A stretch of 58,868 nt of DNA from Deltaproteobacteria bacterium (GTDB lineage: Bacteria; Desulfobacterota; Binatia; UBA9968), in assembly GCA_016874755.1 (NCBI GenBank), contig VGTH01000033.1, positions 1 to 58,868 on the forward strand, given 5' to 3'. The notes below the pieces were generated by a model, which saw nothing but the letters and a program-made list of their open reading frames with translations, did no database searches and was not told where the DNA came from. Positions within the stretch are counted from its first letter, which is position 1, and every line of letters starts with the position of its first letter. Shown in pieces: positions 1 through 7,807 of the stretch. Made by a program: the position numbers and the translations under genes.

Positions 1-444
1 ATTGCAGGAGCGGCGACGGCTGAGTCGATGCCCGACAAAGATATCGTGGACACGGCGGTTTCAGCGGGTTCGTTCAAGACGCTGGTTGCGGCGGCGCAGG
101 CAGCCGGTTTGGTCAGCGTGCTCAAGGGCGAGGGTCCGCTAACGGTTTTTGCCCCGACCGACGAGGCCTTCAAAAAGCTTCCGGCCGGGACGGTCGAAAA
201 TCTGTTGAAGCCGGAAAACAAAGATAAGTTGGTATCGATTCTAACTTATCATGTGGTTCCCGGACGAGTGACCGCGGACAAAGTTGCCGGCCTAAGATCA
301 GCCAAGACCGTGAACGGTCAAGAGCTCAAGGTCAGTAAGAAAGATGGCAAAGTGATGATCGATAATGCCCGGGTAACTTCGACTGACATTTTGGCTAGCA
401 ACGGGGTTATTCATGTGATCGACACGGTGGTGCTGCCAAAGTGA
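1..444 (+). CDS. Fasciclin (FAS1) domain protein, 5' end cut by the window
   Basis: The open frame runs from the window edge to the TGA at 442-444 and holds one FAS1 domain: a VFAPTDEAF motif, the following [10 protein letters not shown] segment, the TYHVVPG motif and a terminal [11 protein letters not shown] strand. FAS1 domains act in cell-surface or extracellular adhesion and matrix formation. The sequence equals the second copy at 7808-8299 from its residue 17 onward, so the missing part is probably the signal peptide and start codon. Its promoter lies outside the window, so whether it shares the sigma-54 control of the second copy cannot be seen. Sure of the domain; the role is unknown. 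Confidence 0.9.
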   Translation: MAGAATAESMPDKDIVDTAVSAGSFKTLVAAAQAAGLVSVLKGEGPLTVFAPTDEAFKKLPAGTVENLLKPENKDKLVSILTYHVVPGRVTADKVAGLRSAKTVNGQELKVSKKDGKVMIDNARVTSTDILASNGVIHVIDTVVLPK

Positions 445-457
445 GCGAGTGAGTCCC

Positions 458-485
458 AGCGGGGCCGGCCTGGTCCGGCCCCGCT
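458..485 (+). terminator. Hairpin after fasciclin copy A
   Basis: A perfect 11-bp stem (arms AGCGGGGCCGG and CCGGCCCCGCT, 6-nt loop) lies just downstream of the stop codon. There is no U-run, so this is either a weak or Rho-assisted terminator or an mRNA-stabilising hairpin. It is part of the 518-bp repeat and recurs at 8313-8340. Confidence 0.6.
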
Positions 486-497
486 AATAGGTGGAGA

Positions 498-564
498 ATG
501 CGAAAATACTCGGCATATACAGGATCAGAAAATAGCGACAAAATACTGTGAGGCTTGCGATTAA
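498..564 (+). pseudogene. Broken copy of the small zinc-ribbon gene
   Basis: It begins with the same ATG and first seven codons (MRKYSAY) as the intact gene at 8353. Relative to that gene two bases (CT) are missing right after codon 7, which shifts the frame. Restoring them gives YLQDQKIATKYCEACD followed by TAA, which aligns with YLQEKKTTIICCEACD of the intact copy, so the first CxxC pair can be recovered and is then lost to a stop. The rest of the gene is not recognisable. This supports an ancient duplication of fasciclin plus small gene, with only the upstream part kept identical. Confidence 0.75.
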
Positions 565-583
565 GATCGGAAAGGATTTATGT

Positions 584-937
584 ATGCTGAAATGGGAGTA
601 CTGTATTTTGAGCGGTGTGGAAACATCTTTAAAAAGAAGATTGTCGGTTTCGGTAGCATTTTCTGGGAATGCGCAAGCGAATAGAAATTTTGATGTTGAG
701 CTGGACCGAGATAAAGGGGACGAAATTTTTACGAGCGGATTTCTGGGTGATCGTGGCGGCGAAGGGTGGGAGCTGGTGGCTTTTCACCGCGCGCCGCCGA
801 CGCTTGAGGCGGTATTGAAAAGACCTATGTTTACTAGCGAAAGCGAAACGGAACTTACTTTAGAGTCGAACCAGGCGGATCGCGATTCGGCTCGAAAGAT
901 AGGTTTCGTATCACGTAATGGAGCACTTGAAGACTAA
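584..937 (+). CDS. Small DUF4177-like protein
   Basis: A 117-residue protein starting MLKWEYCIL. I prefer the ATG at 584 over the upstream in-frame start at 548 because the family typically opens with a W-E-Y strand. A later LGDRGGEGWELV segment matches the characteristic L-G-x-E-G-W-E-L-V signature of DUF4177-like small proteins. The region between them is unusually long for that family, and a charged tail follows. No signal peptide or membrane segment is seen. It occupies the place where the intact zinc-ribbon gene stands in the other duplicate. Function unknown. Confidence 0.6.
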   Translation: MLKWEYCILSGVETSLKRRLSVSVAFSGNAQANRNFDVELDRDKGDEIFTSGFLGDRGGEGWELVAFHRAPPTLEAVLKRPMFTSESETELTLESNQADRDSARKIGFVSRNGALED

Positions 938-990
938 GGGATTTTAATTTTTCAAGGAACGCCGCTTGAGTCATCGGATAGTGGTGAATT

Positions 991-2283
991 ATGTTCGGGC
1001 TAAGACATCCTGCGAACCAATGTGATCGAGTAAAACCCCGCCGAGTCGTGGTGACTGGCCTTGGGGTCGTCAGTCCGAACGGCGTCGGCGTTGATAGTTA
1101 CAAAAGATCCTTGGAGCAAGGACTAAGCGGTATCAGTACGATTTCGTCTTTTGATGCGAGCGGGCTTGCGTGCCGGGTGGCCGGCGAGGTGACAGCCGCG
1201 AGAGAAGATACGGAACTGCCGCCGCGTGAGCGTAGGCGCATCGGGCGTGCCGTGCATTTGGCGATTTCGGCGACTCGCGAGGCTTTGAATCAGGCTCGGG
1301 TTTGTCCGTCGGGCATGAGTTTGGCCGAGAGGCAGTCGTGGGGCGTGATCATTGGCAGCGGCGGTGGGGCGGTGGATTTTGCCGAGGAACAGTATCGGCT
1401 CTATTATAGTGATCAGTTTCGCAAGATTAGTGCTTATAATGTCTCGAGTTCGACCATCGGCTCTCTATCCAGCGAGATCTCGATCCATTTTGGTTTTCAT
1501 GGTCCTAGCCATGTCATCTCCACAGGCTGCACGAGTTCCACCGATGCGTTAGGCTATGCGTTTAATCAAATCCGTTTCGGCTTGGCCGATCGTTTAGTCG
1601 CGGGCGGCGCCGATGCGACTATTACGCCGGCGGTTATGCAGGGCTTTTGCATCATGCAAGCTGTGTCGACATCGCGCAATGACAAGCCGTCGCGGGCGTC
1701 TCGGCCGTTCGACCACAGCCGTGACGGATTTATTCTTGGGGAGGGTGCCTGGATTCTGATTCTGGAAGAGCGCGAGCTGGCATTGACGCGGGGTGCGAGA
1801 GTCTACGCTGAGCTGTTGGGATACGGGTCGACATGCGACGCGTATCATCGCGTCCGTCTCGAGCCGAGCGGCGAGGAACCAGCGCGGGCAATGAGCTTGG
1901 CGATCCAAGACGCGCGGCTTGCCAAAGACGAAATAGGTTACGTTGCGTTGCACGGGACTTCTACGGTGCTGAACGATAAAACCGAGACCCGTGCGGCAAA
2001 AGTATGTTTCGGCAAGCGAGCCCACGAGCTGCCGATGAGTTCGGTTAAGTCGATGATCGGACATCCTCAAGGCGCATCGGGATCGGCCGGTGTGGTGGCG
2101 GCGATCTGCGGCATGAACGGCGGCTTTTTGCCGCCAACGATAAATTTGGATAAGTCCGATCCGGAGTGCGATCTCAATTACATTCCTAATCAAAGTATCG
2201 AAAAGTCGATCGACATCGCGCTGTGTAACTGTATCGGTTTCGGCTCGAAAAACTCCGCACTGGTCGTCGCTCGGGGGTGTTGA
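991..2283 (+). CDS. Beta-ketoacyl-ACP synthase, FabF/KAS II-type
   Basis: A full-length thiolase-fold condensing enzyme of 430 residues. The N-terminal strand VVVTGLGVVSPNG is typical. The catalytic triad is visible: nucleophile Cys180 in TGCTSS, His321 in LHGTST and His358 in KSMIGHPQGA, spaced almost as in FabF. It would condense an acyl chain with malonyl-ACP. It stands apart from any fab operon and is followed after 1 bp by a methyltransferase, then an FAD oxidoreductase and an SRPBCC protein, so a dedicated lipid, pigment or polyketide-like product is more likely than bulk fatty-acid synthesis. The first 16 residues could be over-called, since the conserved part begins at about residue 17. 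Confidence 0.88.
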   Translation: MFGLRHPANQCDRVKPRRVVVTGLGVVSPNGVGVDSYKRSLEQGLSGISTISSFDASGLACRVAGEVTAAREDTELPPRERRRIGRAVHLAISATREALNQARVCPSGMSLAERQSWGVIIGSGGGAVDFAEEQYRLYYSDQFRKISAYNVSSSTIGSLSSEISIHFGFHGPSHVISTGCTSSTDALGYAFNQIRFGLADRLVAGGADATITPAVMQGFCIMQAVSTSRNDKPSRASRPFDHSRDGFILGEGAWILILEERELALTRGARVYAELLGYGSTCDAYHRVRLEPSGEEPARAMSLAIQDARLAKDEIGYVALHGTSTVLNDKTETRAAKVCFGKRAHELPMSSVKSMIGHPQGASGSAGVVAAICGMNGGFLPPTINLDKSDPECDLNYIPNQSIEKSIDIALCNCIGFGSKNSALVVARGC

Positions 2284-2284
2284 C

Positions 2285-2989
2285 GTGGAGCGGAGTTACG
2301 ACAAAGAAATGATGGATCTTCCGGACAACCTTCCGGAGATCTTGGCCGAGGACTTGAACAACCTGCGTATCCTCAACCGATACTTGAGCGGCTCGCGCAG
2401 CGTGATGTCGGCGCTTCAGCAAGCTGTGGGGGATGAGCTACCGAAAGAGCTTTCGATACTGGATGTCGGCACCGGTAGCGCCGATATTCCAGCGGCAATA
2501 TTTGCTTGGGCAAAACGGCGCAAGGTCGCGGCGAATATCGTAGCCGTGGAGGCAGACTGGATAACCGCGCGCATCGCGGCTGATCAAACCAGGAAACTCG
2601 GGGCCATCAAGATTATTCGAGCTGATGCCAGGGCACTGCCATTTTCTCCCGGCTCTTTCGATTTCGTAATCGCATCGCAGTTTTTGCATCATTTCTCGGA
2701 GGACCGAATCATCGAGCTTTTGAAGCATTGGGCCACGCTGGGACGGCGTGCGATTGTGATCAGCGATCTGATAAGAAGCCCGATTGCCTATTTTGGAATT
2801 CGACTGCTCACCAAGCTTGCGACGCGCAACGTCATGACGCTGATTGATGCGCCGCTGTCGGTGCGACGTGCATTCACATTTAGCGAATGGCACCGCCTCT
2901 TGTCCCAGGCCGATATCGGGCCGGTGAAAATGTTCTCGGTTTGCCCTTTTCGCATGGCTGCCGTGGTTCAACTGGGAGGGCGGCAATGA
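2285..2989 (+). CDS. Class I SAM-dependent methyltransferase
   Basis: A 234-residue protein with motif I ILDVGTGSADIP (about residues 57-68), an acidic post-I segment and an ARALPFSPGSFDFVIAS segment typical of methyltransferase family 11. The start is GTG one base after the ketosynthase stop; an ATG at 2309 is an alternative. The stop overlaps the next ATG by 4 bp (ATGA), indicating translational coupling. Homologous methyltransferases often sit next to an FAD oxidoreductase in small ketosynthase or type III PKS clusters. It probably O- or C-methylates the product of the ketosynthase. The exact substrate is unknown. Confidence 0.85.
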   Translation: MERSYDKEMMDLPDNLPEILAEDLNNLRILNRYLSGSRSVMSALQQAVGDELPKELSILDVGTGSADIPAAIFAWAKRRKVAANIVAVEADWITARIAADQTRKLGAIKIIRADARALPFSPGSFDFVIASQFLHHFSEDRIIELLKHWATLGRRAIVISDLIRSPIAYFGIRLLTKLATRNVMTLIDAPLSVRRAFTFSEWHRLLSQADIGPVKMFSVCPFRMAAVVQLGGRQ

Positions 2990-4146
2990 AGGAGTTCGAT
3001 GTTGCAATCATTGGCGCCGGACCGGCGGGCAGCGCGACTGCGATCACGCTTGCGCAGAGCGGGTTTGATGTTGTGCTGATCGATCGCGCGTTTTTCCCGC
3101 GCGATAAACTATGCGGCGATTTTGTCAATCCGATTAACTGGCCAGTGCTCCAAGAACTGAATGTTGCCCACGAGTTGCTTTCTTTGCCGCATACCAAGGT
3201 CTCGACGTTTCGCCTGACCACGGCCGGCGGAGCGGAAGCGGTCCGTGCTATGCCGGGGCAAGGCGTGTATCACTTCGGACTGGGTCTTAGACGCTTTCAT
3301 CTTGATCATGTGCTTTTTGAGCGGGCGGCGCGCTCCGGCGTGAGTGTTTATCAAGGGGTCAAGGTGAGCGGCGTAAAGCGCGTTTCGCGTGGCTGGCATT
3401 TGGATCTGAATGAGCACGGTCGCCCATGGGTTGCTCAAGCTAAGCTTCTGGTCGGTGCTGATGGCAGAAACTCTTGGGTGGCACGGCAAATCGGCGTTGC
3501 GTCTAAGCCTGCCAAGTACCCAGCTTCAGTGGGATTTGAAATCCAATTACAAAAAGTCCCGGGGTCGTGTGGCAGTGTCGAGATTCATCAGTACGTCGGC
3601 GGTTATGGGGGAGTGGTGCGGGTCGATCCGAGTACCGTCAATCTTTGCTTTACGGTAAAGCGATCGCTGCTCGGGAAATCGATTTCCTTCGATAATCTGC
3701 GCGAGCGTTTTCTGCGCCACAATCCGTTTCTCAATGTGCTTGTGCGCGCGAGCGAGCCGGTAAGCGATCTGCGTTCAGTGTGGCCGGTTTATTTTCCGGC
3801 GCGACGCTGTTTTGGCGATGGTTTTCTGCTGGTGGGAGACGCGGCTCGGGTAACGGAGCCGCTAACCGGTGAAGGAATTTTCTTCGCACTCAGAGCCGGC
3901 CAGTTGGCCGCAAGAACGATGGCCTCAGCCTTGCGGCAGAACAATTTTACAGAGGTACAGCTCGGTTCGTACGATCGAGCCTGCCGGAGGGAGTTTAGCG
4001 CGCGCCAGCGGCTTAACGCGCTAATACGGAACTGCATCTATCGACCGAGATTACTGTCGTTGGCGGTGCCGCTCTTGAGTCGTCAAACGCAGCTTTTGGA
4101 TTCTTTGATTAGCCAAGTCTGTCTGCCGCGTTTGGCTTGTGATTGA
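2986..4146 (+). CDS. FAD-dependent oxidoreductase, geranylgeranyl-reductase/monooxygenase family
   Basis: 386 residues from the ATG that overlaps the methyltransferase stop. The N-terminus has the dinucleotide-binding motif VAIIGAGPAGSATA. A second FAD motif, LVGDAARVTEPLTGEGI, lies near residue 280. The DKLCGD segment near residue 40 is typical of the group that includes geranylgeranyl reductases and aromatic-ring monooxygenases. It probably oxidises or reduces the ketosynthase-derived intermediate. Together with the two genes before it this forms a tightly coupled unit. It is soluble and has no signal peptide. Confidence 0.85.
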   Translation: MKEFDVAIIGAGPAGSATAITLAQSGFDVVLIDRAFFPRDKLCGDFVNPINWPVLQELNVAHELLSLPHTKVSTFRLTTAGGAEAVRAMPGQGVYHFGLGLRRFHLDHVLFERAARSGVSVYQGVKVSGVKRVSRGWHLDLNEHGRPWVAQAKLLVGADGRNSWVARQIGVASKPAKYPASVGFEIQLQKVPGSCGSVEIHQYVGGYGGVVRVDPSTVNLCFTVKRSLLGKSISFDNLRERFLRHNPFLNVLVRASEPVSDLRSVWPVYFPARRCFGDGFLLVGDAARVTEPLTGEGIFFALRAGQLAARTMASALRQNNFTEVQLGSYDRACRREFSARQRLNALIRNCIYRPRLLSLAVPLLSRQTQLLDSLISQVCLPRLACD

Positions 4147-4183
4147 CAAATCATGTCTAATAATCTTGGGCCTTGCGAGAGTT

Positions 4184-4711
4184 ATGGAACATTTTAGCAA
4201 AACATCTCTCATTGCGGCGCCGGCCCAGCTGGTTTTTGGCTGGCATGAAGCTCCCGAGGTGTTCGAAAAGTTGACTCCACCCTGGGAGCATGTGCGAATT
4301 ATCGAGCGCAGCGCCGAGGGCATTAAACCTGGAACCCAATTGACTCTTGAGATGCGCCTCGGACCACTTAGGCGGCGTTGGATCGCGGTTCATACCGCTT
4401 ACGAGCCCGGACGGATGTTTCGTGATGAGCAGTTATCAGGTCCCTTCAAGATTTGGGTTCACACCCATAGCGTCACACCGAAAGATCGGAATTCCTGTGA
4501 GCTGACCGATGATATCCAATATCAGTTACCATTTGGATGGATCGGTCGGTTGGTTGGCGGTTGGTTGATACGGCGCAAACTCAACCGTCTGTTCGATTAT
4601 CGCCACCGGGTGACCAAACAGGCATGCGAGCATCAGGTTGATTTTCCGATCACAAAGAACCGTTCCGGCAATCTTCACTTGCTTGAAGCGCGCCGCCGAA
4701 TTGGAAATTGA
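4184..4711 (+). CDS. SRPBCC-fold (START-like) ligand-binding protein
   Basis: A 175-residue single-domain protein. The sequence AAPAQLVFGWHEAPEVFEKLTPPW and the later HTHSVTPKDRNS/ELTDDIQYQLPFG pattern match the SRPBCC/polyketide-cyclase-like group related to the one at 8850-9320. The ATG at 4184 was chosen; an upstream GTG at 4139 would overlap the oxidoreductase gene. Members of this fold bind hydrophobic ligands, and some act as cyclases or lipid carriers. As the fourth gene of the ketosynthase set it may bind or cyclise the product. The final 35 residues are a basic tail outside the fold. Confidence 0.75.
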   Translation: MEHFSKTSLIAAPAQLVFGWHEAPEVFEKLTPPWEHVRIIERSAEGIKPGTQLTLEMRLGPLRRRWIAVHTAYEPGRMFRDEQLSGPFKIWVHTHSVTPKDRNSCELTDDIQYQLPFGWIGRLVGGWLIRRKLNRLFDYRHRVTKQACEHQVDFPITKNRSGNLHLLEARRRIGN

Positions 4712-4823
4712 GCACTAATCTAGCGGGATGCTTCGGCTAGGCTAGTGAATTATCTCAAGACTAACGGCATCGCGAGCGGTGGCATCGATTTTCACGCCCG
4801 CTGGCTCAATGGCGTTGGATGTT

Positions 4824-5342
4824 TTAAGAAGGTGTGCCCGCGATCGATCCCGCCATTCTGCGGGTGAAGTCCCAGGCGAAAATTCGCAGCGGGCGAATTT
4901 CGATGGCGATTTCGGCGTCGGCGCGTGCCAGGAGATTCTTGCCGAGCGGTGTTTGCCTGCCACTCAAATAGCGTGCGACCAGTCGTTCAAGCGTCGCTCG
5001 ACCCAGCTCCGGCCTGAGCGCGGCTTCTCCCTGCCCGCGCACACCTCGGTAGGGAGGCAGATCGCTGGCAATCTCGAAAGCGCAACGGCTGTTCTGCCGC
5101 AGATGCGCAATGATTTTTGCGCTTTCCTGAGTTGCGCAATAGATTTTTTCGTTCTCATAGAGAAACCAGAGAGAAACCACCAGCGGCCAGCCCTGGCGGG
5201 TCAAGCAGGCCAGGCGCAGCGGAATGCGGGATTGCTCGAAAAACGATCGGTGCAACTCCAACGCGCCACTCATGTCCACAAGCGAGCCCTCCCACGCATC
5301 TGGCTTCGGCCTGGATTCAATATAGCGGATTGCGCCGCGCAC
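4824..5342 (-). CDS. Pyridoxamine 5'-phosphate oxidase-like FMN split-barrel protein
   Basis: A 172-residue protein, or 149 if started at the internal ATG at 5273 (MSGALELH). The core RIPLRLACLTRQGWPLVVSLWFLYENEKIYCATQ is typical of the PPOX split-barrel fold, followed by KIIAHLRQNSRCAFEI and a PYRGVRGQGEA strand. Such proteins bind FMN, F420 or heme and catalyse small-molecule redox reactions. It is transcribed against the preceding genes and stands alone. Its start abuts the remnant at 5352, so its promoter region may have been created by that decay. The exact cofactor cannot be told. Confidence 0.75.
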   Translation of the reverse strand: MRGAIRYIESRPKPDAWEGSLVDMSGALELHRSFFEQSRIPLRLACLTRQGWPLVVSLWFLYENEKIYCATQESAKIIAHLRQNSRCAFEIASDLPPYRGVRGQGEAALRPELGRATLERLVARYLSGRQTPLGKNLLARADAEIAIEIRPLRIFAWDFTRRMAGSIAGTPS

Positions 5343-5351
5343 GCAAACTCA

Positions 5352-5705
5352 GAGTACCAGGATTTGTTACGGCGACTTCTGGCAATTCAGGCGGACTGCG
5401 AAATCGGCGGTCCGCATCTCCACCTGTTGCAGCTATCATCCTTTCGCAACAATTACGCCCGGGAAACTCAAGGAAGAACTCGGCCACGTGGGACATGGAT
5501 TGAATATGACATTGGAGTTGCTGGCGCAGAGAGACGACTCGAGAATAGCGCTTCAGGAGGCGCTAGAACGGTGGTATCCGAAGGCGCTAAATATGTTCGG
5601 TCGTTACGATCGGCGAGGTATATCTACTGGGGACTAAAGCGGCGCAGTAATGAGCAAACTCGGATCGAGTTTATTGGATTGTTCGGGCCCATCGGGCGCG
5701 CTAAC
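5352..5705 (+). pseudogene. Remnant of a PaaA-like diiron oxygenase gene
   Basis: The translated pieces match the intact gene at 55681-56397 in colinear order. First comes EYQDLLRRLLAIQADCEIGG, like its EYKDLMAHVLCIQADCEIGG. In another frame there is a stretch containing KEELGHVGHGLNMTLEL and WYPKALNMFGR, like EELGHIEYGYNKTLEL and WYVRALDMFGR. In the first frame again comes YIYWGLKRRSNEQ, like YRHWGLKRRSNEQ. Roughly 90 residues between the first two blocks are deleted and at least two frameshifts separate the blocks. This is a decayed paralogue, not a coding gene. Confidence 0.8.
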
Positions 5706-5818
5706 TTGACTCGCTGCACCCGTTAGGTTTTGATAGGGTGGTTAATGCAAAGGGATGATCGCTGTCACGAGCTTGCGATGTAGGCATTCCTGTTTAAGCG
5801 AATCGACGGCGAGAATGT

Positions 5819-7606
5819 GTGGCCCAATCGGCAGCTAAATTGACCGCGGAAGGATTAGAGACAGTGAACTTGGACCGGGTGCTCAACTCCGGGCAACTGT
5901 TGAAATTGCTCCAGACCGCTGTCGCGCAAGCGAAAGAAGCGGTGCTGATTACCTCCGCCCAGCTCGAACTACCTGGCCCCGAGATTTTGTTCGTCAATCC
6001 CGCGTTTTGCGAGATGACAGGCTACAGTCAAGCAGAGATTATTGGCAAGACGCCGCGCATTCTTCAGGGGCCAAGATCTGATCGTGCCATGCTTCAGCGC
6101 TTGCGAGAGGCTCTCGCTGAGGGCGAAACGTTCTCGGGCGAAACTGTCAATTATCGCAAAGATCGTAGTGAATATTACGTCGAGTGGGATATCAGTCCGG
6201 TTCGCGCGGAGGACGGGCGAGTTGTTTATTTTCTTTCGATTCAGAGAAACATCACTGCCCGTAAAGCGGCCGAACAGCAGCTTCAAGACGCCTTTACTCA
6301 GATCGAGAAAAGCCGCGCCGATCTCCTCGCGATCCTAGATGAGCTTAACATCGGCACGGCCATGGCCGACGAGCAGGGGCGGATTGTGTTTCTTAACCGC
6401 GTCGCCAAGGGCATTTTCGCGCGGCGAGAAAGCTCAAACCGGCCTTGGCGCGAGCTGTTCAATTTCTCGCACGAAGATACTGCGTTGCTGGATGGCGTGG
6501 TCCGAAGAAGCCCTACGGAGCGCGTCAAGATTTCGGTGCATGTCGATCGTGCCGATGGCCACCGGTTCTCCTTGGAAGTGGATGTCAAAGATGATCCCCG
6601 CGACCGACGCGGCAAGATTTTCTTTTTTTATGACGTCACCGTGGTGGATGACCTGCGCCGGCTGCTTGGCGAACGGGTGCAGTTTCACGATCTGATTGGC
6701 AAGAGCGAGGCCATGCAGACCGTGTACAAGCGCATCCGCGACATAGCTCGCGTTGACGCAACTGTCCTCATTGAAGGGGAGACGGGCACCGGCAAAGAAC
6801 TGGTCGCACGCGCGATTCATTTTTCTAGTCAACGTAAGGACAAACCTTTTGTTGCGGTAAACTGCGCTGGCCTCACCGAATCGCTCTTGAGCAGCCAGCT
6901 CTTCGGTCATAAACGAGGCGCGTTTACGGGCGCCATCGATGATCAGCGCGGTCTGTTTGAAGCCGCCAACGGCGGAACCTTGCTGCTGGACGAAATCGGC
7001 GATATCCCGATGCCTGTGCAGAATCAGCTGTTGCGCGTTCTACAGGAGCGCGAGATTGTGCGGCTTGGCGAGACCTTGCCGCGCAAGATTGACGTGCGCA
7101 TTTTGGCAGCGACGCACCGCAATTTAAGCGAGGAGGTTGCCGCAGGCAGGTTTCGCTCTGATTTGTTTTACCGCATCCGGGTGGCGCGCCTTGGTTTGCC
7201 GCCGCTAAGACAGCGACGTGAGGATATTCCCGCGCTGGCGGCGTCCTTTCTTGGGCAGTTTTCCGCTGCCAGCGGCAAGCGCGTCAGCGAGATGAGCCAA
7301 GAGGCGCTCCGTTTTTTGATGGACTATGATTGGCCTGGTAATGTGCGCGAGCTACGGAGCGCCATAGAGTTTACCTTGATTCACTGTGCCGGAACGGTGA
7401 TTCAAGCCGACGATTTGCCGCCGGAAGTATTTCCCATGGCGGACGTCATCCCTGGTGACCCACTGATGGACGAGAGATCGCGATTTCTCCAAGCGCTCGA
7501 TCGTTCCCGCGGCAATCGTGCCCAAGCTGCACGCTTGTTAGGCATCAGTCGCGCAACTCTTTACCGCCGTTTGGCCGACCTCAAGATCGATCCCGAGAGT
7601 CACTAG
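5819..7606 (+). CDS. Sigma-54-dependent transcriptional activator with two PAS domains
   Basis: 595 residues from a GTG start. Domain order: a PAS domain (about 30-150) with NPAFCEMTGY and GKTPRILQGPRSD; a second PAS (about 165-285); an AAA+ domain with Walker A GETGTGKEL (about 320), the sigma-54-contacting GAFTGA loop (about 366) and Walker B LLLDEIGDIP; and a C-terminal Fis-type helix-turn-helix (RGNRAQAARLLGISRATLYR). The first PAS resembles LOV domains, but the flavin-reactive cysteine position (NCRFLQG in LOV) reads TPRILQG, so a LOV photocycle is not expected. Intact GAFTGA and Walker motifs mean it can open sigma-54 promoters. The nearest such promoter is at 7746, driving the fasciclin gene just downstream. 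Confidence 0.95.
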   Translation: MAQSAAKLTAEGLETVNLDRVLNSGQLLKLLQTAVAQAKEAVLITSAQLELPGPEILFVNPAFCEMTGYSQAEIIGKTPRILQGPRSDRAMLQRLREALAEGETFSGETVNYRKDRSEYYVEWDISPVRAEDGRVVYFLSIQRNITARKAAEQQLQDAFTQIEKSRADLLAILDELNIGTAMADEQGRIVFLNRVAKGIFARRESSNRPWRELFNFSHEDTALLDGVVRRSPTERVKISVHVDRADGHRFSLEVDVKDDPRDRRGKIFFFYDVTVVDDLRRLLGERVQFHDLIGKSEAMQTVYKRIRDIARVDATVLIEGETGTGKELVARAIHFSSQRKDKPFVAVNCAGLTESLLSSQLFGHKRGAFTGAIDDQRGLFEAANGGTLLLDEIGDIPMPVQNQLLRVLQEREIVRLGETLPRKIDVRILAATHRNLSEEVAAGRFRSDLFYRIRVARLGLPPLRQRREDIPALAASFLGQFSAASGKRVSEMSQEALRFLMDYDWPGNVRELRSAIEFTLIHCAGTVIQADDLPPEVFPMADVIPGDPLMDERSRFLQALDRSRGNRAQAARLLGISRATLYRRLADLKIDPESH

Positions 7607-7643
7607 TTTAGTTTTCTCTGCTGATACAGCCTTGAGACGGGGC

Positions 7644-7663
7644 TGAGACACGTGGTTGTCTCA
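7644..7663. promoter_or_regulatory. Inverted repeat, likely upstream activating site for the sigma-54 activator
   Basis: A perfect dyad TGAGACA-N6-TGTCTCA sits about 83 bp upstream of the sigma-54 promoter and just after the activator gene. An extra half-site TTGAGAC is at 7632-7638. The size, symmetry and distance fit a Fis-type enhancer-binding site. It could be a hairpin terminator of the activator gene, but no T-run follows. Confidence 0.6.
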
Positions 7664-7745
7664 AGCGCCCTGCTGAGATCTTCCTTCGGCATTTCGCTCG
7701 GCGAAAAACTCTAATCAAATCGGCACCCAATCCAGTTCCTGCGAC

Positions 7746-7762
7746 TTGGCATTCGAGTTGCG
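7746..7762 (+). promoter_or_regulatory. Sigma-54 (-24/-12) promoter of the fasciclin gene
   Basis: The sequence TTGGCATTCGAGTTGCG carries the invariant GG (7748-7749) and GC (7760-7761) with exactly 10 bp between them, matching the TGGCAY-N5-TTGC consensus. The predicted transcript start is near 7773, leaving a short leader with an AAGGAG ribosome site at 7794-7799 before the ATG at 7808. Confidence 0.8.
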
Positions 7763-7807
7763 CTAGTAATGTGCGTGCGCAAAATAAAAAAATAAGGAGC
7801 AGAGAAC

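Larger units (their letters stand above)
1..518. repeat. Direct repeat copy A (fasciclin gene region)
   Basis: This stretch reads identically to 7856-8373 at a constant offset of 7855, through the fasciclin coding part, the hairpin after it and the first seven codons of the next small gene. After 518 the two copies abruptly become only partly similar. The left boundary is unknown because the window starts inside the repeat. Such identity next to a diverged tail suggests recent duplication or gene conversion; a repeat-driven assembly join is also possible. Confidence 0.95.

Noticed and set aside
1594-2193. A 199-residue minus-strand frame opposite the ketosynthase gene
   Set aside because: Arg/His-rich shadow translation with no recognisable domain, while the plus strand has full catalytic motifs.
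4779-5726. A 315-residue open frame on the plus strand
   Set aside because: It lies opposite the real FMN split-barrel gene. Only its last third, which matches the PaaA-like remnant, carries meaning.
7644-7663. Hairpin as terminator of the sigma-54 activator
   Set aside because: No T-run follows, and the dyad with its extra half-site and distance to a -24/-12 promoter fits an activator site better. Not excluded.
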